DNA from: SAR202 cluster bacterium | GTDB taxonomy: Bacteria; Chloroflexota; Dehalococcoidia; Lucifugimonadales; VXLM01 | Direction: 5' to 3' | NCBI GenBank assembly: GCA_022448725.1 | Contig: JAKUTR010000005.1 | Span: forward strand, 1-64,000 | DNA length: 64,000 nt | Part shown: in pieces, positions 35,795-44,857 of the stretch | How positions within the stretch are numbered: position 1 is the stretch's first letter | How the letters are laid out: every line of letters begins with the position of its first letter | Program-made: the position numbers and the translations under genes | Notes under the pieces: generated by a model | Told to the model about the DNA's origin: nothing | The model's input: only the letters and a program-made list of their open reading frames with translations | Databases searched by the model: none

Positions 35795-36846
35795 GTATTG
35801 CCGGTAAAGTTCAAACTGTACTAGGACCAATCGATCCAAGTGAGTTGGGGATCACTCAGACTCATGAGCACCTCCTTGTCAATACCTGCGCGATCAGATC
35901 AGAGCCGACAGAGGCAAGTGCTCAAAAGATTTTTCACGCGCCGGTGTCACCGCCTGTATCCGCATACATCCGGCACTATGGAATGGACAATCTAGATAAT
36001 GCAGTCCTCGACGACATCGATGTCGCAATCGAAGAGGTATCCCTTTACAAACAGCAAGGTGGACAGGCAATCGTCGAGGTAACCAGCAATGGTATTGGTA
36101 GAGACCCTTCTGGTCTCGCGCAAATCTCACGGTCGACGGGTCTCCACATCATTGCAGGTGCTTCCTACTACGTTGCAGATGCGCATCCATCGGACATGGA
36201 TACAAAAAGTGAGGATGATATCGTCGAGGAGATCATCCATGACGTCACAGTAGGATACAAAGACACGGGTATTAGATCAGGAGTGATCGGCGAGGTTGGC
36301 TGTAGCTGGCCATTGACGGCCAACGAAGAAAAAGTGGTACGAGCCTCGGGCCGCGCCCAAGTGATCACAGGAGCGCCCATCCTGATACACCCCGGTCGTG
36401 ATGAGAAAGCTCCTCTGGATATCATTAATATCCTACAAGGTGTTGGTGTACAAACAGAACGCGTGATCATGGGCCACATTGACCGAACCATATTTTCAGA
36501 GGACCGGCTGCTAGAACTCGCTGAGACCGGCTGCTACTTGGAATGGGACCTGTTCGGCACAGAGGTCTCTTATTACCCCGGGAACACGAAAGTCGAGAGA
36601 CCAGGCGATGGTAAACGAATGGACGATATCTTATTCCTGATTCGTCACGGCTACGGTGATCGTGTGGTGATAGCTCAAGATACTTTTTTGAAGTTCCAGT
36701 TAATCCGGCACGGCGGCTTCGGCTACGGCTACATCCAATCGCACATCGTGCCGCGTATGCGCGATAGAGGATATAGCCAAGAAGATGTCGACCACATCCT
36801 TATCCATAACCCCGCTCGCGTCCTCACTTTCGCCAAGCCTCAATAA
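35791..36846 (+). CDS. Phosphotriesterase-family metallohydrolase
   Basis: This 351-residue TIM-barrel hydrolase of the phosphotriesterase/lactonase family starts with the HxH strand [11 protein letters not shown]. Other metal-ligand strands read LIHPGRD, MGHIDRT and VIAQDTFLK. At the position where many members carry a carboxylated Lys the sequence is GEVGCSWP, so a Glu probably bridges the metals. Likely activities are lactone or ester hydrolysis. The ATG overlaps lepA's stop as ATGA. It may open a sugar lactone for the kinase and aldolase genes downstream. Confidence 0.85.
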   Translation: MSIAGKVQTVLGPIDPSELGITQTHEHLLVNTCAIRSEPTEASAQKIFHAPVSPPVSAYIRHYGMDNLDNAVLDDIDVAIEEVSLYKQQGGQAIVEVTSNGIGRDPSGLAQISRSTGLHIIAGASYYVADAHPSDMDTKSEDDIVEEIIHDVTVGYKDTGIRSGVIGEVGCSWPLTANEEKVVRASGRAQVITGAPILIHPGRDEKAPLDIINILQGVGVQTERVIMGHIDRTIFSEDRLLELAETGCYLEWDLFGTEVSYYPGNTKVERPGDGKRMDDILFLIRHGYGDRVVIAQDTFLKFQLIRHGGFGYGYIQSHIVPRMRDRGYSQEDVDHILIHNPARVLTFAKPQ

Positions 36847-36863
36847 TGTTGGGTGTGGCCGTG

Positions 36864-36869
36864 TATAAT
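36864..36869 (+). promoter_or_regulatory. Possible -10 element before the MFS/sugar kinase/aldolase run
   Basis: A perfect TATAAT sits 34 bases before the MFS start in the gap after the PTE-family gene. No good -35 or TGN extension is present, so support is weak. Confidence 0.28.
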
Positions 36870-36902
36870 GCGGCGGCTGTTGTAACCGGAGGCCCCCACT
36901 AG

Positions 36903-38126
36903 TTGAAAGACCAAGAGATCAGCGCGGACATCACCGCCGGTCGGAAGCGAATGGCAGCCACGATCGTGGCTGGCCATATGATCAAACACCTGTACAACGG
37001 GGGGTTCGGTGCTTTGATCATGCCCCAGATTAAGATCGATCTTGGGCTCAACTTTACCCAGTTCGGCATCTTAGCCACTTCCCGATCACTAACTGGGTGG
37101 CTTTCAAACATGTATGCCGGCTATCTCGGTGATCGATTCACTGATAAGTCCTCCCTGTTCCTGGGACTATCTCTAACACTCCTCGGCGTCGCCCATTTCA
37201 TTATTGGATTCTCTCAGAGTTATTTGATGATGCTCGGTGCTCTATTACTGCTGGGCATCGGGCCATCGATGTTCCATCCCTTTGCGGTTGGTGAGATGTC
37301 ACGTCGGTTTCCAGAGCGCCGCGGGTTCGCCGTTTCGCTTCACGGCATGGGAGGTATTTCAGGAGAGGTTCTCGGCCCACTAGTATTCGCAGGTCTACTA
37401 ACTTTACTGGTGTGGAGGGATTTGCTAAAAATCAGCATCATCCCAGCTCTGATTATGGGACTGGGTCTTTGGCTGGTTCTCCGATCACTCTCCAAGATAG
37501 AATCCCAGGCTGCGTCACGTCAGGCCTACTTACGCTCCCTAGGAACACTGCTGAGGAACCCGATGCTAGCGATACTAGTCGCATCCACTGCATTACGCTC
37601 AATCGGGGAAGGAGCTGTAGAAGGCTTCCTTCCTGTTTATCTCAAAGAGACGCTCAGCTACTCGGATCGAGATCTAGCAATCACAATGTCGTTAGCTCAA
37701 GTTGTGGGGTTGATGGCACAACCTATCATGGGCTTTGCCTCTGACCGGTTCGGGAGAAAGATCGTACTTGCACCTGCCGCATTGTTTATCGCGGTTGCAT
37801 CGATACTACTTGCATTTGCAGGACCAACCTGGGTCTTCGCCCTGGTGGTATTCAAAGGCGCTTTCAAGTTTTCACTGCACCACATCCACATAGCTGCAGC
37901 GATTGACGCCACTGAGGGCAAAGCACAATCAACGGTCACGTCACTTATGTATGGAGCGGGTATCATCGGCATCTTTTCTCCGTCTGTAGCTGGGATGATC
38001 TCGGATAGTTTCGGAATCCAGAGCGCATTCCTGTACGGAGGCAGTGCGGCACTACTGGCGTTCGTAGTGCTGATGTTCTTCAAAAATAAGAAACGAGACC
38101 CGCTGGTCACAGCTGCTGAGGGCTAA
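36903..38126 (+). CDS. MFS transporter (sugar/sugar-acid uptake candidate)
   Basis: This 407-residue protein has 12 predicted helices. Loop 2-3 reads AGYLGDRFTDKSSLFLG and the second half has GFASDRFGRKIVLAP, the MFS motif. The start is a TTG with GGAGG ten bases upstream. A sugar kinase follows three bases after its stop and an aldolase lies beyond, so a role in importing a sugar acid is plausible. The sequence alone does not define the substrate; it also resembles fosmidomycin-resistance-type exporters. Confidence 0.85.
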   Translation: MKDQEISADITAGRKRMAATIVAGHMIKHLYNGGFGALIMPQIKIDLGLNFTQFGILATSRSLTGWLSNMYAGYLGDRFTDKSSLFLGLSLTLLGVAHFIIGFSQSYLMMLGALLLLGIGPSMFHPFAVGEMSRRFPERRGFAVSLHGMGGISGEVLGPLVFAGLLTLLVWRDLLKISIIPALIMGLGLWLVLRSLSKIESQAASRQAYLRSLGTLLRNPMLAILVASTALRSIGEGAVEGFLPVYLKETLSYSDRDLAITMSLAQVVGLMAQPIMGFASDRFGRKIVLAPAALFIAVASILLAFAGPTWVFALVVFKGAFKFSLHHIHIAAAIDATEGKAQSTVTSLMYGAGIIGIFSPSVAGMISDSFGIQSAFLYGGSAALLAFVVLMFFKNKKRDPLVTAAEG

Positions 38127-38129
38127 ACA

Positions 38130-39071
38130 ATGGCGGACATCGTCTCCATAGGCGAATGTTTCGTAGAGTTCTTCTCCTACGATCGGCTTCACGCAGATGC
38201 AAACCTTCATATGACCTACTCAGGTGATACGTACAACGTGCTCTCAATGGCAACTCGCCTAGGGAGTTCATGCGGATACGTTAGCAAAGTCAGTGACGAC
38301 CCTTTAGGCGATTACCTCCTTCAGAGTTGGTCTAACGACGGTATCGATACCACGCATGTTACTCAGACACGGGGATTCAATGCCTTTGAGTTCTCATCAT
38401 CACAACCACCAGGGGAAGGCACGAAGGTGCTCTACCGGAAAGGTGCAGTCGCCAGTTCGATGTCAATAGAAGATCTTGAAAGGGACTACATTACAGCAGC
38501 CAAGGTGTTACACGTGAGTGGTATAACACAAGGGATATCAGATTCTTGCCGTGAGTTGGTGATGGAGGCTGTAAAGATCGCTCACGACTCTGGAGTGACC
38601 ATATCCTACGATACGAACTTGCGCCTAAATATGTGGCCCGTCGAAGAGGCTCGTTGCGCCATGTATGAGGTTCTACCTTACATCGACATCATCACACCAA
38701 GCTTCCCGCATGAGCCTAGAGCTTTAATTGGGCGTGATACCGAACGAGAAGTTATTGATCACTTCCTTGATCAAGGTGTTAACACCGTTGCTCTAAAGTG
38801 TGGAGATGAAGGGGCTTGGGTAGGCACGCGTGACCGCATGGCACAAGTCGCCGCAGTGGCACCGGATGGCATCCTGCACACTAGTGGAGCAGGAGATACT
38901 TTCGTTGGGGGCCTGCTTCATTGTATTTCTGAGGGGATGGATCCTTTTGAAGGAACGAAGTGGGGCGTGGCATGTGCGGGATTGAAGGTCGGTGGCCCGA
39001 GTATTGAGGCACAACCAAGACGTGCTGATGTGGAAAAGCTACTGCCATTAGTTCAACTGCAGGAAGTTTGA
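38130..39071 (+). CDS. PfkB-family sugar kinase (2-keto-3-deoxygluconate kinase-like)
   Basis: This 313-residue ribokinase-fold enzyme begins DIVSIGECFVEFFS and carries the substrate-binding YSGDTYNVLSMATRLG segment that resembles KDG kinases. The catalytic motif is HTSGAGDTFVGG, with the Asp acting as base. It should phosphorylate a keto-deoxy sugar acid, feeding the HpcH-type aldolase downstream. Family assignment is firm. The exact substrate is inferred from its neighbours and the GDTYN-type pocket. Confidence 0.86.
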   Translation: MADIVSIGECFVEFFSYDRLHADANLHMTYSGDTYNVLSMATRLGSSCGYVSKVSDDPLGDYLLQSWSNDGIDTTHVTQTRGFNAFEFSSSQPPGEGTKVLYRKGAVASSMSIEDLERDYITAAKVLHVSGITQGISDSCRELVMEAVKIAHDSGVTISYDTNLRLNMWPVEEARCAMYEVLPYIDIITPSFPHEPRALIGRDTEREVIDHFLDQGVNTVALKCGDEGAWVGTRDRMAQVAAVAPDGILHTSGAGDTFVGGLLHCISEGMDPFEGTKWGVACAGLKVGGPSIEAQPRRADVEKLLPLVQLQEV

Positions 39072-39106
39072 CGACAAGTATGTGTGGCTCGTAGACTCAG
39101 CCATCC

Positions 39107-39129
39107 GAGGGGGAGCTTAGCTCCCTCTT
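39107..39129 (+). terminator. Short hairpin between sugar kinase and aldolase genes
   Basis: A ten-pair stem with two G-U wobbles closes on a TTA loop (GGGGGAGC pairing with GCTCCCTC). No T-run follows, so it may be an attenuator, an RNA stabiliser or a weak terminator upstream of the aldolase ribosome site. Confidence 0.35.
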
Positions 39130-39152
39130 AGCATCTCAAAAGGAGCTTGATT

Positions 39153-39992
39153 TTGCCTAAATCACCCGCAGACGCAGAAGCCCGACTTAAGACCTTGTAC
39201 CCGGAGGGCGGGCCGGGCCGTCAACTAAAAACAAGATTGAAAGCCGGGGAAGTTCTGGTCGGCGGCACTATTGGAGAGTACGCCCGCCCTTCGCTAATGA
39301 AGCTATACCAGCAGGCCGGGTACGACTTCGTATATATTGAATTCGAACACGTATACTTTGGTCTCGACGCACTTGCAGACGCAGTGCTTGCGGCTCGTGA
39401 CAATGGCCTCCCCGTAATTGCGAAAACTCCCCAGCTGGAAAGAGCAGAGGTTGCGAAGCTACTGGAATGCGGTATCGTTGGCATCCAGCTTCCACGTACA
39501 GAGAGTCGGCAAGACGTCGAGACTCTGAAGGACTACATCAAGCTTTACCCGACTGGCAGTAGAGCAAGCGCTACAGGGTATGGCAGTAGTGATTACATCA
39601 AGCCCTCCGACCGCCAGAAGTGGATCGCCGCACAAAACGAAGAGACGACACTAGTCGTGCACATCGAGACTAGAACTGGTTACGCGAACGCAGAAGAAAT
39701 TGTAAGCACCCCCGGTGTCGATATGGTATACGCAGGACCCGGTGACACTTCCCTAGAATTCGGACACCCAGGGGACTGGACTCACCCAGATGTACTGGGT
39801 CCAATGCAAAAAGTACTCGCCCTTTGCAAGAAATATAACGTTCCCTTTGGAACGAGTGTCCGCAGTATGGAGTCAGCCGAGAATTGGATCAAGGACGGTG
39901 CCCAATTCTTTGAAGAGGCACTTGAACTAGCTCTCATCCTGAAAGGCGCGACCGATATCGTCGACAGTTATCGAAAAATCATCGGCTCCTGA
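39153..39992 (+). CDS. HpcH/HpaI-type aldolase (2-keto-3-deoxy acid lyase)
   Basis: This 279-residue barrel aldolase shows YDFVYIEFEHVYFG, IAKTPQLERAEVAKLLECG, GIQLPRTES and the metal-site stretch VVHIETRTGY followed by DMVYAGPGDTS. It splits 2-keto-3-deoxy (sugar) acids into pyruvate and an aldehyde using a divalent metal. I chose the TTG at 39153, seven bases after AAAGGAG; the TTG at 39147 is too close to that site. With the kinase and MFS genes it fits a sugar-acid pathway. Confidence 0.88.
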   Translation: MPKSPADAEARLKTLYPEGGPGRQLKTRLKAGEVLVGGTIGEYARPSLMKLYQQAGYDFVYIEFEHVYFGLDALADAVLAARDNGLPVIAKTPQLERAEVAKLLECGIVGIQLPRTESRQDVETLKDYIKLYPTGSRASATGYGSSDYIKPSDRQKWIAAQNEETTLVVHIETRTGYANAEEIVSTPGVDMVYAGPGDTSLEFGHPGDWTHPDVLGPMQKVLALCKKYNVPFGTSVRSMESAENWIKDGAQFFEEALELALILKGATDIVDSYRKIIGS

Positions 39993-40053
39993 CCACCATC
40001 TACTCCATGGGCAGCGTGTTAATATTTCCACTAACTTACTTATTTACTCTTAA

Positions 40054-40908
40054 ATGACTACCTCGTTAAATACTGAAGCCGAACTCCATACCAAGCTTGC
40101 AACCCTCAAAGGTGGCATCGCCGAGATGAACGCAGTCATCGTTGCTTATTCGGGTGGAGTGGACAGCACCTTCCTAGCAGCGGTCGCGAACGAGGTACTT
40201 GGCCCAAAGTCTCTCGCGGTCACCGCACATTCACCGAGTCTTGCTCCTTCTGAACTCCGATCAGCTGTAGACATGGCAGCAGAGCTTGGCCTTAACCACC
40301 AAGTAATCCAAACCAAGGAAGTCGAGAGACAGGACTACCGTGCCAACAACCCCAACCGATGCTATTTCTGCAAAGAGGAATTATACGACCACATTTCGGG
40401 CCTGCCTGAGGCATCTTTCTCACAAATCATAAATGCTCACAACCTCGATGACACCGGAGACTTTCGCCCGGGTATGAACTCTGCGAAGCAGCGTGGAGTC
40501 AGAAGCCCGCTCGTCGAAGCTTTACTGACTAAGGAAGAGATTCGCCAACTATCCCGTCAAATGGGGCTTTCAACATGGGATAAACCTGCACAGGCATGCC
40601 TATCCTCGCGCATACCGTATGGTAGCCCTGTAACGACACAAGCACTGGAACGTATATCTAAAGCTGAAGGCTATCTCCACTCGCTGGGCATTAGTGAGGT
40701 GCGTGTGCGTCACCACAATGATATCGCGCGTATTGAGGTTTCACCACAGGATTTCGCTATTCTTTTGGACTCCGACACCCGAAACCAGATATCGAAGCAC
40801 TTTCGGTCAATCGGCTACAACTACGTGACCCTGGATTTAGATGGCTTCAGATCAGGTAGTCTTAACGAAGTGTTGCATCTTCGCCGCGCTGCTATGGAGC
40901 CAAGTTAG
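40054..40908 (+). CDS. larE: ATP-dependent sacrificial sulfur transferase LarE
   Basis: This 284-residue PP-loop enzyme builds the sulfur groups of the nickel-pincer nucleotide used by lactate racemase-type enzymes. The PP-loop is VAYSGGVDSTFLAA. CYFCKEELYDH follows and the sacrificial Cys lies in PAQACLSSRIPYG. No larA, larB or larC is found in this window, so its partners lie elsewhere or it serves another cofactor. It converges on the amidohydrolase gene with a four-base overlap. Confidence 0.93.
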   Translation: MTTSLNTEAELHTKLATLKGGIAEMNAVIVAYSGGVDSTFLAAVANEVLGPKSLAVTAHSPSLAPSELRSAVDMAAELGLNHQVIQTKEVERQDYRANNPNRCYFCKEELYDHISGLPEASFSQIINAHNLDDTGDFRPGMNSAKQRGVRSPLVEALLTKEEIRQLSRQMGLSTWDKPAQACLSSRIPYGSPVTTQALERISKAEGYLHSLGISEVRVRHHNDIARIEVSPQDFAILLDSDTRNQISKHFRSIGYNYVTLDLDGFRSGSLNEVLHLRRAAMEPS

Positions 40909-42008
40909 GCACTTGGAGGATAGAGTCGCTCGAGATTGCCCCCTAGGATGGCACTTCGTTCGTCTTGAGTAAGAAACTCACACTGGCTCTCAAATAGCAA
41001 ACGCGAGTGGCGGTACGTGGTCATCATCTCGCAAGATGGCATGTCCGAGCCCCATAGCAATTTCTCGACGCCGAATGTGTCCATCAAACGACTCACCAGT
41101 TTCGGTCCTTCAGGATGGTACGGCGAGAATTCATGATCATGAAGCATCTTATGGATCATTAGCTCCAAGTGCCAATGTTCACGGCTGATCAATTCAACCA
41201 GTTCAGGTAATAGGTCAAACCTACGGGGGTCCGTCCAATCGATTCGGAGGTTCTCAAGACCGTGTGTCAACACAGAAGGTATGTATGGGTGAGCATTAGC
41301 CCAACGGTTCAAGTCTCGCAGTTCCTCAATATAGTTTTCGAAGCGCGGACGGCGGTTCTTGGTAGCATACCAATGGATCGGGATCCCAAGATCAGCAACG
41401 GTTTCCCATAAAGGCTCGAGGATCGGCTCGTTGATACCGAAAGCAAAGTCATTGTGCATGAAACCACCGGTTGCAAAATATAGCCCCGAAAAGCCTAGAC
41501 CATTGACCTGACGGCGGAGGCGTTCGACTTGCCCAGGATCCCCACCTTTCCACTCATCAACCTGAGCAAGACCAACCACCCGGTCAGGGTAGTTAGAGAT
41601 TGCCTGGCCCACATAGTCGTCCAGTCGCCCATATACACGGTCATGCTGGATGATCGCACGGTCGACTCCTGCGTAGTCCATGTGGGAGATAACGGTTTCC
41701 ACGGTAGATGACATGTCGGTCGCCCCGGGCTGTAGGAAGAGCGTGTAATAGTCCTCTCCCTGATAGGTAAAGATCATTCTCCCTGCTTCACCGACCCGGT
41801 AATTTACATCAGGAAGATACGATATACCGTCTCCAGATCCCTCAAGAACGGGCACATCCAAAAGAGCATTATCCCGAACTCTACGGATTCCCCCTGGCCC
41901 CCCAAACCTCATATGGTAGAGATTCTCCTTCAGACACTCCTCATCAAACGATGAACTATCCCCCATTGGAGGCAGGATGTGGTGGTGGGCATCAAAGATC
42001 GTCGCCAT
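40905..42008 (-). CDS. Amidohydrolase 2 family (metal-dependent TIM barrel)
   Basis: This 367-residue barrel hydrolase starts with the metal-binding strand IFDAHHHILPP (HxH type). Later strands include GIPIHWYATKNRR, VLTHGLENL and LLWGSDMPSCEM, the family's terminal Asp strand. Relatives decarboxylate or hydrolyse aromatic and lactone compounds. The ATG at 42008 comes four bases after the phytanoyl dioxygenase stop, so it closes that operon; a TTG eight codons earlier is possible. The substrate is unknown. Confidence 0.85.
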   Translation of the reverse strand: MATIFDAHHHILPPMGDSSSFDEECLKENLYHMRFGGPGGIRRVRDNALLDVPVLEGSGDGISYLPDVNYRVGEAGRMIFTYQGEDYYTLFLQPGATDMSSTVETVISHMDYAGVDRAIIQHDRVYGRLDDYVGQAISNYPDRVVGLAQVDEWKGGDPGQVERLRRQVNGLGFSGLYFATGGFMHNDFAFGINEPILEPLWETVADLGIPIHWYATKNRRPRFENYIEELRDLNRWANAHPYIPSVLTHGLENLRIDWTDPRRFDLLPELVELISREHWHLELMIHKMLHDHEFSPYHPEGPKLVSRLMDTFGVEKLLWGSDMPSCEMMTTYRHSRLLFESQCEFLTQDERSAILGGNLERLYPPSA

Positions 42009-42012
42009 AGAA

Positions 42013-42825
42013 TTAGCTGCTTGAATCCGCAATAAGTCCCATCAACTGATCAGCATAGGCAAGGTGTTGTTCAAGATGCTTCATTCTTGAAGGAGGAGCG
42101 GTCTGTAACATGACATCTCCATAAGGTTTACTGGTTCCCCACGATGAAGCCTCTTTTGCCATCTCCTTAATGAGCCATTCGGTTTGGTCTTCAGGAACAC
42201 GAGCTTCGTAATTTAAAGTGAACATGCGACGCCGGTTACCACCACCGAAGGATGCATGCTTGAGACGATGGTCAAATATGACTAGATCTCCAGGCTCACT
42301 GTCAAGAGAAATGGCAGGGACTGCATCTGGAGGAACACCCCATAGATTTTCGGTACGCCCTTCCCGTGAATCCTCCGCGATCGGCTGCACCCCATCCGCA
42401 AACACATCCCCTCTCTTGTGACTGCCTGGGATCACTCTCAAACAACCGGTGTCACGGGTGACAGGATCCAGATAAAATGCCACCTTAAAAGTCAGCACTG
42501 GCATCCAACGATAACGATCAGAGTGCCATGCAGTATCTCCTACGTAAAAATTGCCGTCGCTAGCAGCATAATTGTAGTCGGTGCCAAGAAGAGATCCTGC
42601 AATGCCATCAAGGCGTGAGTCATCAAGTAGGGCACTTAAGTACTCATGCTGATCAATGAAGGGAACGAGGGATGACCGTCTCGAACCATCGTGGTTGGTG
42701 CCATTGTTCGCCCAATTCTCCTCAAACGCCTTGGTGATGAGATCAATATCCCGTGCGAACAAACCAGGGAATACTAGATATCCAAAGGTGTCGAATAAAT
42801 TATTCTGCTGACTGGTCAGGTTCAT
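42013..42825 (-). CDS. Phytanoyl-CoA dioxygenase family protein
   Basis: This 270-residue Fe(II)/2-oxoglutarate oxygenase carries the HxD pair in TAWHSDRYRW (His101, Asp103) and the distal His190 in DHRLKHASFGGGNRRR, whose arginines would grip 2-oxoglutarate. The N-terminal FDTFGYLVFPGLF is typical. It hydroxylates an unactivated carbon of some small molecule. It sits three bases after hisIE and before the amidohydrolase gene. Together those two may oxidise an organic substrate unrelated to histidine synthesis. Confidence 0.88.
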   Translation of the reverse strand: MNLTSQQNNLFDTFGYLVFPGLFARDIDLITKAFEENWANNGTNHDGSRRSSLVPFIDQHEYLSALLDDSRLDGIAGSLLGTDYNYAASDGNFYVGDTAWHSDRYRWMPVLTFKVAFYLDPVTRDTGCLRVIPGSHKRGDVFADGVQPIAEDSREGRTENLWGVPPDAVPAISLDSEPGDLVIFDHRLKHASFGGGNRRRMFTLNYEARVPEDQTEWLIKEMAKEASSWGTSKPYGDVMLQTAPPSRMKHLEQHLAYADQLMGLIADSSS

Positions 42826-42828
42826 AAC

Positions 42829-43452
42829 TCAAACCCTACGTTCACGTAACTTGTCCCATACGTCGTCAGGCTTGACACCGGACTCAGCCATTAGTACCAG
42901 CGTGTGATACAGCATATCCGCCACCTCACTGGCGATCGCATCCTTATTCCCTTTTGCCCCTGCTAAGGCAGTTTCACCTGCCTCCTCGATCACCTTCTGA
43001 GCGATCTTATCTACTCCAGCTTCAAAAAGTGAGGAAGTGTAACTCCCTTCGGGCATTTCATCTTTCCGAGATTGAATAACCGAGAAAACTTCGTCGAGTA
43101 TACCGGGGCCTTTTTCGGAAGTGATGACTTCCTGTAATTCCGTGAGTGGGGTAAAGAAACAAGAGACTTGGCCGGTATGACATGTTGGGCCAATCGGATT
43201 AGCCTTAACCAGAATGGCGTCCCCATCACAATCGAGATGCAGGGATCTGACCTTCAAAAAGTTGCCCGATGTCTCTCCCTTGAGCCAGAGTTCAGAGCGG
43301 CTACGGCTATAGAACCAAACGTTGTCTCCCTCGAGCGTGCGTTTGACTGCGTCGGGACTCATATACCCAACCATCAGCACCGTGCCCGTATCGTCATCTT
43401 GGACGACCGCCGTTACTAACCCCTTATCATCCAGTTTTATTGCAGTTGTCAT
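42829..43452 (-). CDS. hisIE: Bifunctional PR-AMP cyclohydrolase/PR-ATP pyrophosphohydrolase (HisIE)
   Basis: This 207-residue fusion catalyses steps two and three of histidine biosynthesis. The cyclohydrolase domain shows MVGYMSPDAVKRTLEGD, FYSRSRSELWLKGETSGN and the zinc-type LDCDGDAILVKANPIGPTCH. The C-terminal pyrophosphohydrolase helices read EEAGETALAGAKGN and EVADMLYHTLVLMA with the EVAD/LYH motif. hisF lies 19 bases upstream. Both active sites are intact, so it is probably functional. Confidence 0.96.
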   Translation of the reverse strand: MTTAIKLDDKGLVTAVVQDDDTGTVLMVGYMSPDAVKRTLEGDNVWFYSRSRSELWLKGETSGNFLKVRSLHLDCDGDAILVKANPIGPTCHTGQVSCFFTPLTELQEVITSEKGPGILDEVFSVIQSRKDEMPEGSYTSSLFEAGVDKIAQKVIEEAGETALAGAKGNKDAIASEVADMLYHTLVLMAESGVKPDDVWDKLRERRV

Positions 43453-43471
43453 TTAGTTTCACCATTTGAAT

Positions 43472-44293
43472 TCATTTAGTATTGGCCAGGCGCATGGGAA
43501 TACCCTTAGAGGCTAAATATTGCTTAGCCTCACTGATACTATAATTGCCAAAATGGAAGATACTTGCGGCAAGAACCGCATCAGCCTTCCCATAATGTAT
43601 ACCCTCATACAGATGCTCAAGGCTGCCTACGCCTCCACTAGCAATTACCGGTATGGAAACACTCCTGGAGCACTGGGAAGTGTAGTCTAGGTCATATCCA
43701 CTAAGTTGACCGTCAGCATCCATACTGGTGATGAGTAATTCTCCAGCCCCCAAATTCTCAACCCGCTTCGCCCACTTCAGTGCATCAATACCAGTAGAAT
43801 TACGACCTCCATGGGTGTAAACCTCCCATTGAGACGCCCCATCGATACCGATCTCACTAGAATCAGTCTGCACAGACAGATCTTTCGACTCAATACGTTT
43901 GTAGTCAATAGCTACGACGATACATTGGCTGCCAAAAAAACTCGACGAATCCTTAACAAGTTGAGGATTTGTAACAGCTGCCGTGTTAAGAGACACTTTG
44001 TCTGCTCCTGCCTCAAGCATCCGCCGCACATCGTCTACGGAACGCATACCGCCTCCTACGGTCAGCGGAATGAAAACCTGCTCTGACACTTGCTTGACCA
44101 CATCAACCATAATATCCCGTTCATCAGAGCTGGCAGTAATATCCAGGAAGACGAGTTCATCTGCACCTTCTCGATCATACAGAGCAGCTAGTTCGGCAGG
44201 GTCTCCAGCGTCGCGGATGTCAACGAAACTGACACCCTTCACAACCCGGCCCCTATCGATATCTAGGCAGGGGATTATTCTCTTAGTAAGCAT
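43472..44293 (-). CDS. hisF: Imidazole glycerol phosphate synthase cyclase subunit
   Basis: This 273-residue barrel enzyme uses ammonia delivered by HisH to form imidazole glycerol phosphate. The N-terminus [19 protein letters not shown] carries the catalytic Asp of PCLD. The phosphate and second catalytic regions are [28 protein letters not shown] with the catalytic Asp and [11 protein letters not shown]. hisH is not in the window. It follows the methyltransferase gene by three bases, in the his operon. Confidence 0.96.
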   Translation of the reverse strand: MLTKRIIPCLDIDRGRVVKGVSFVDIRDAGDPAELAALYDREGADELVFLDITASSDERDIMVDVVKQVSEQVFIPLTVGGGMRSVDDVRRMLEAGADKVSLNTAAVTNPQLVKDSSSFFGSQCIVVAIDYKRIESKDLSVQTDSSEIGIDGASQWEVYTHGGRNSTGIDALKWAKRVENLGAGELLITSMDADGQLSGYDLDYTSQCSRSVSIPVIASGGVGSLEHLYEGIHYGKADAVLAASIFHFGNYSISEAKQYLASKGIPMRLANTK

Positions 44294-44296
44294 TGG

Positions 44297-44848
44297 CTAC
44301 TTGCGGAGAACGAACATGTAATAGCGACCGAGGTCGTACCTTGATCTTAGGCGAAAGCCTTCTTCATGAAGCATTGACTTTGCATCCTCTTCAGCGAGGC
44401 GCTCCTCAAGTGGATGTCCTTCTACGTCTGCACGCTTATGCAGTTCAATAACGGCAGCCCACCCTCCATCTCTTAATATGCGCTTAGCCTCTCTCAATAG
44501 ATGCCCTGGATCATTGACGTGATGCAGAACCCGAGAAAGAACCACGCCATCCACACTCTCCTTCTTTGGAGGGAGACGCTTGCCGGCGGTAATGCTCCTA
44601 GTTAGTACATTCGATAGGCGTGCTGCTTTAACAGCTTCGCGGAGTGAAGCTATCTTCACCTTATCTGGGTCCATGGCAACAATTTTGCCGTCGTATGAAT
44701 ACTTAGCGATGGGAATGGTGAGGTGCCCATCCCCGGCTCCAATGTCTGCAACGTCATGGTAAGGCATAATCGGCACGTGGCGAAGCACACGTTGGGCGTC
44801 TAGTTTGTTTACAGAACTTTGCATGTTTTCAACAAATGATATGGCCAT
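44297..44848 (-). CDS. Class I SAM-dependent methyltransferase
   Basis: This 183-residue methyltransferase has the SAM motif [15 protein letters not shown], then [16 protein letters not shown] with the acidic ribose-binding Asp. Motif IV-like [17 protein letters not shown] and [18 protein letters not shown] follow. It resembles UbiE/type 11 small-molecule methylases. It lies between hisA and hisF with gaps of 9 and 3 bases, so it is co-expressed with histidine genes, though no histidine pathway step needs SAM. Substrate unknown. Confidence 0.87.
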   Translation of the reverse strand: MAISFVENMQSSVNKLDAQRVLRHVPIMPYHDVADIGAGDGHLTIPIAKYSYDGKIVAMDPDKVKIASLREAVKAARLSNVLTRSITAGKRLPPKKESVDGVVLSRVLHHVNDPGHLLREAKRILRDGGWAAVIELHKRADVEGHPLEERLAEEDAKSMLHEEGFRLRSRYDLGRYYMFVLRK

Positions 44849-44857
44849 ACTTCCATT

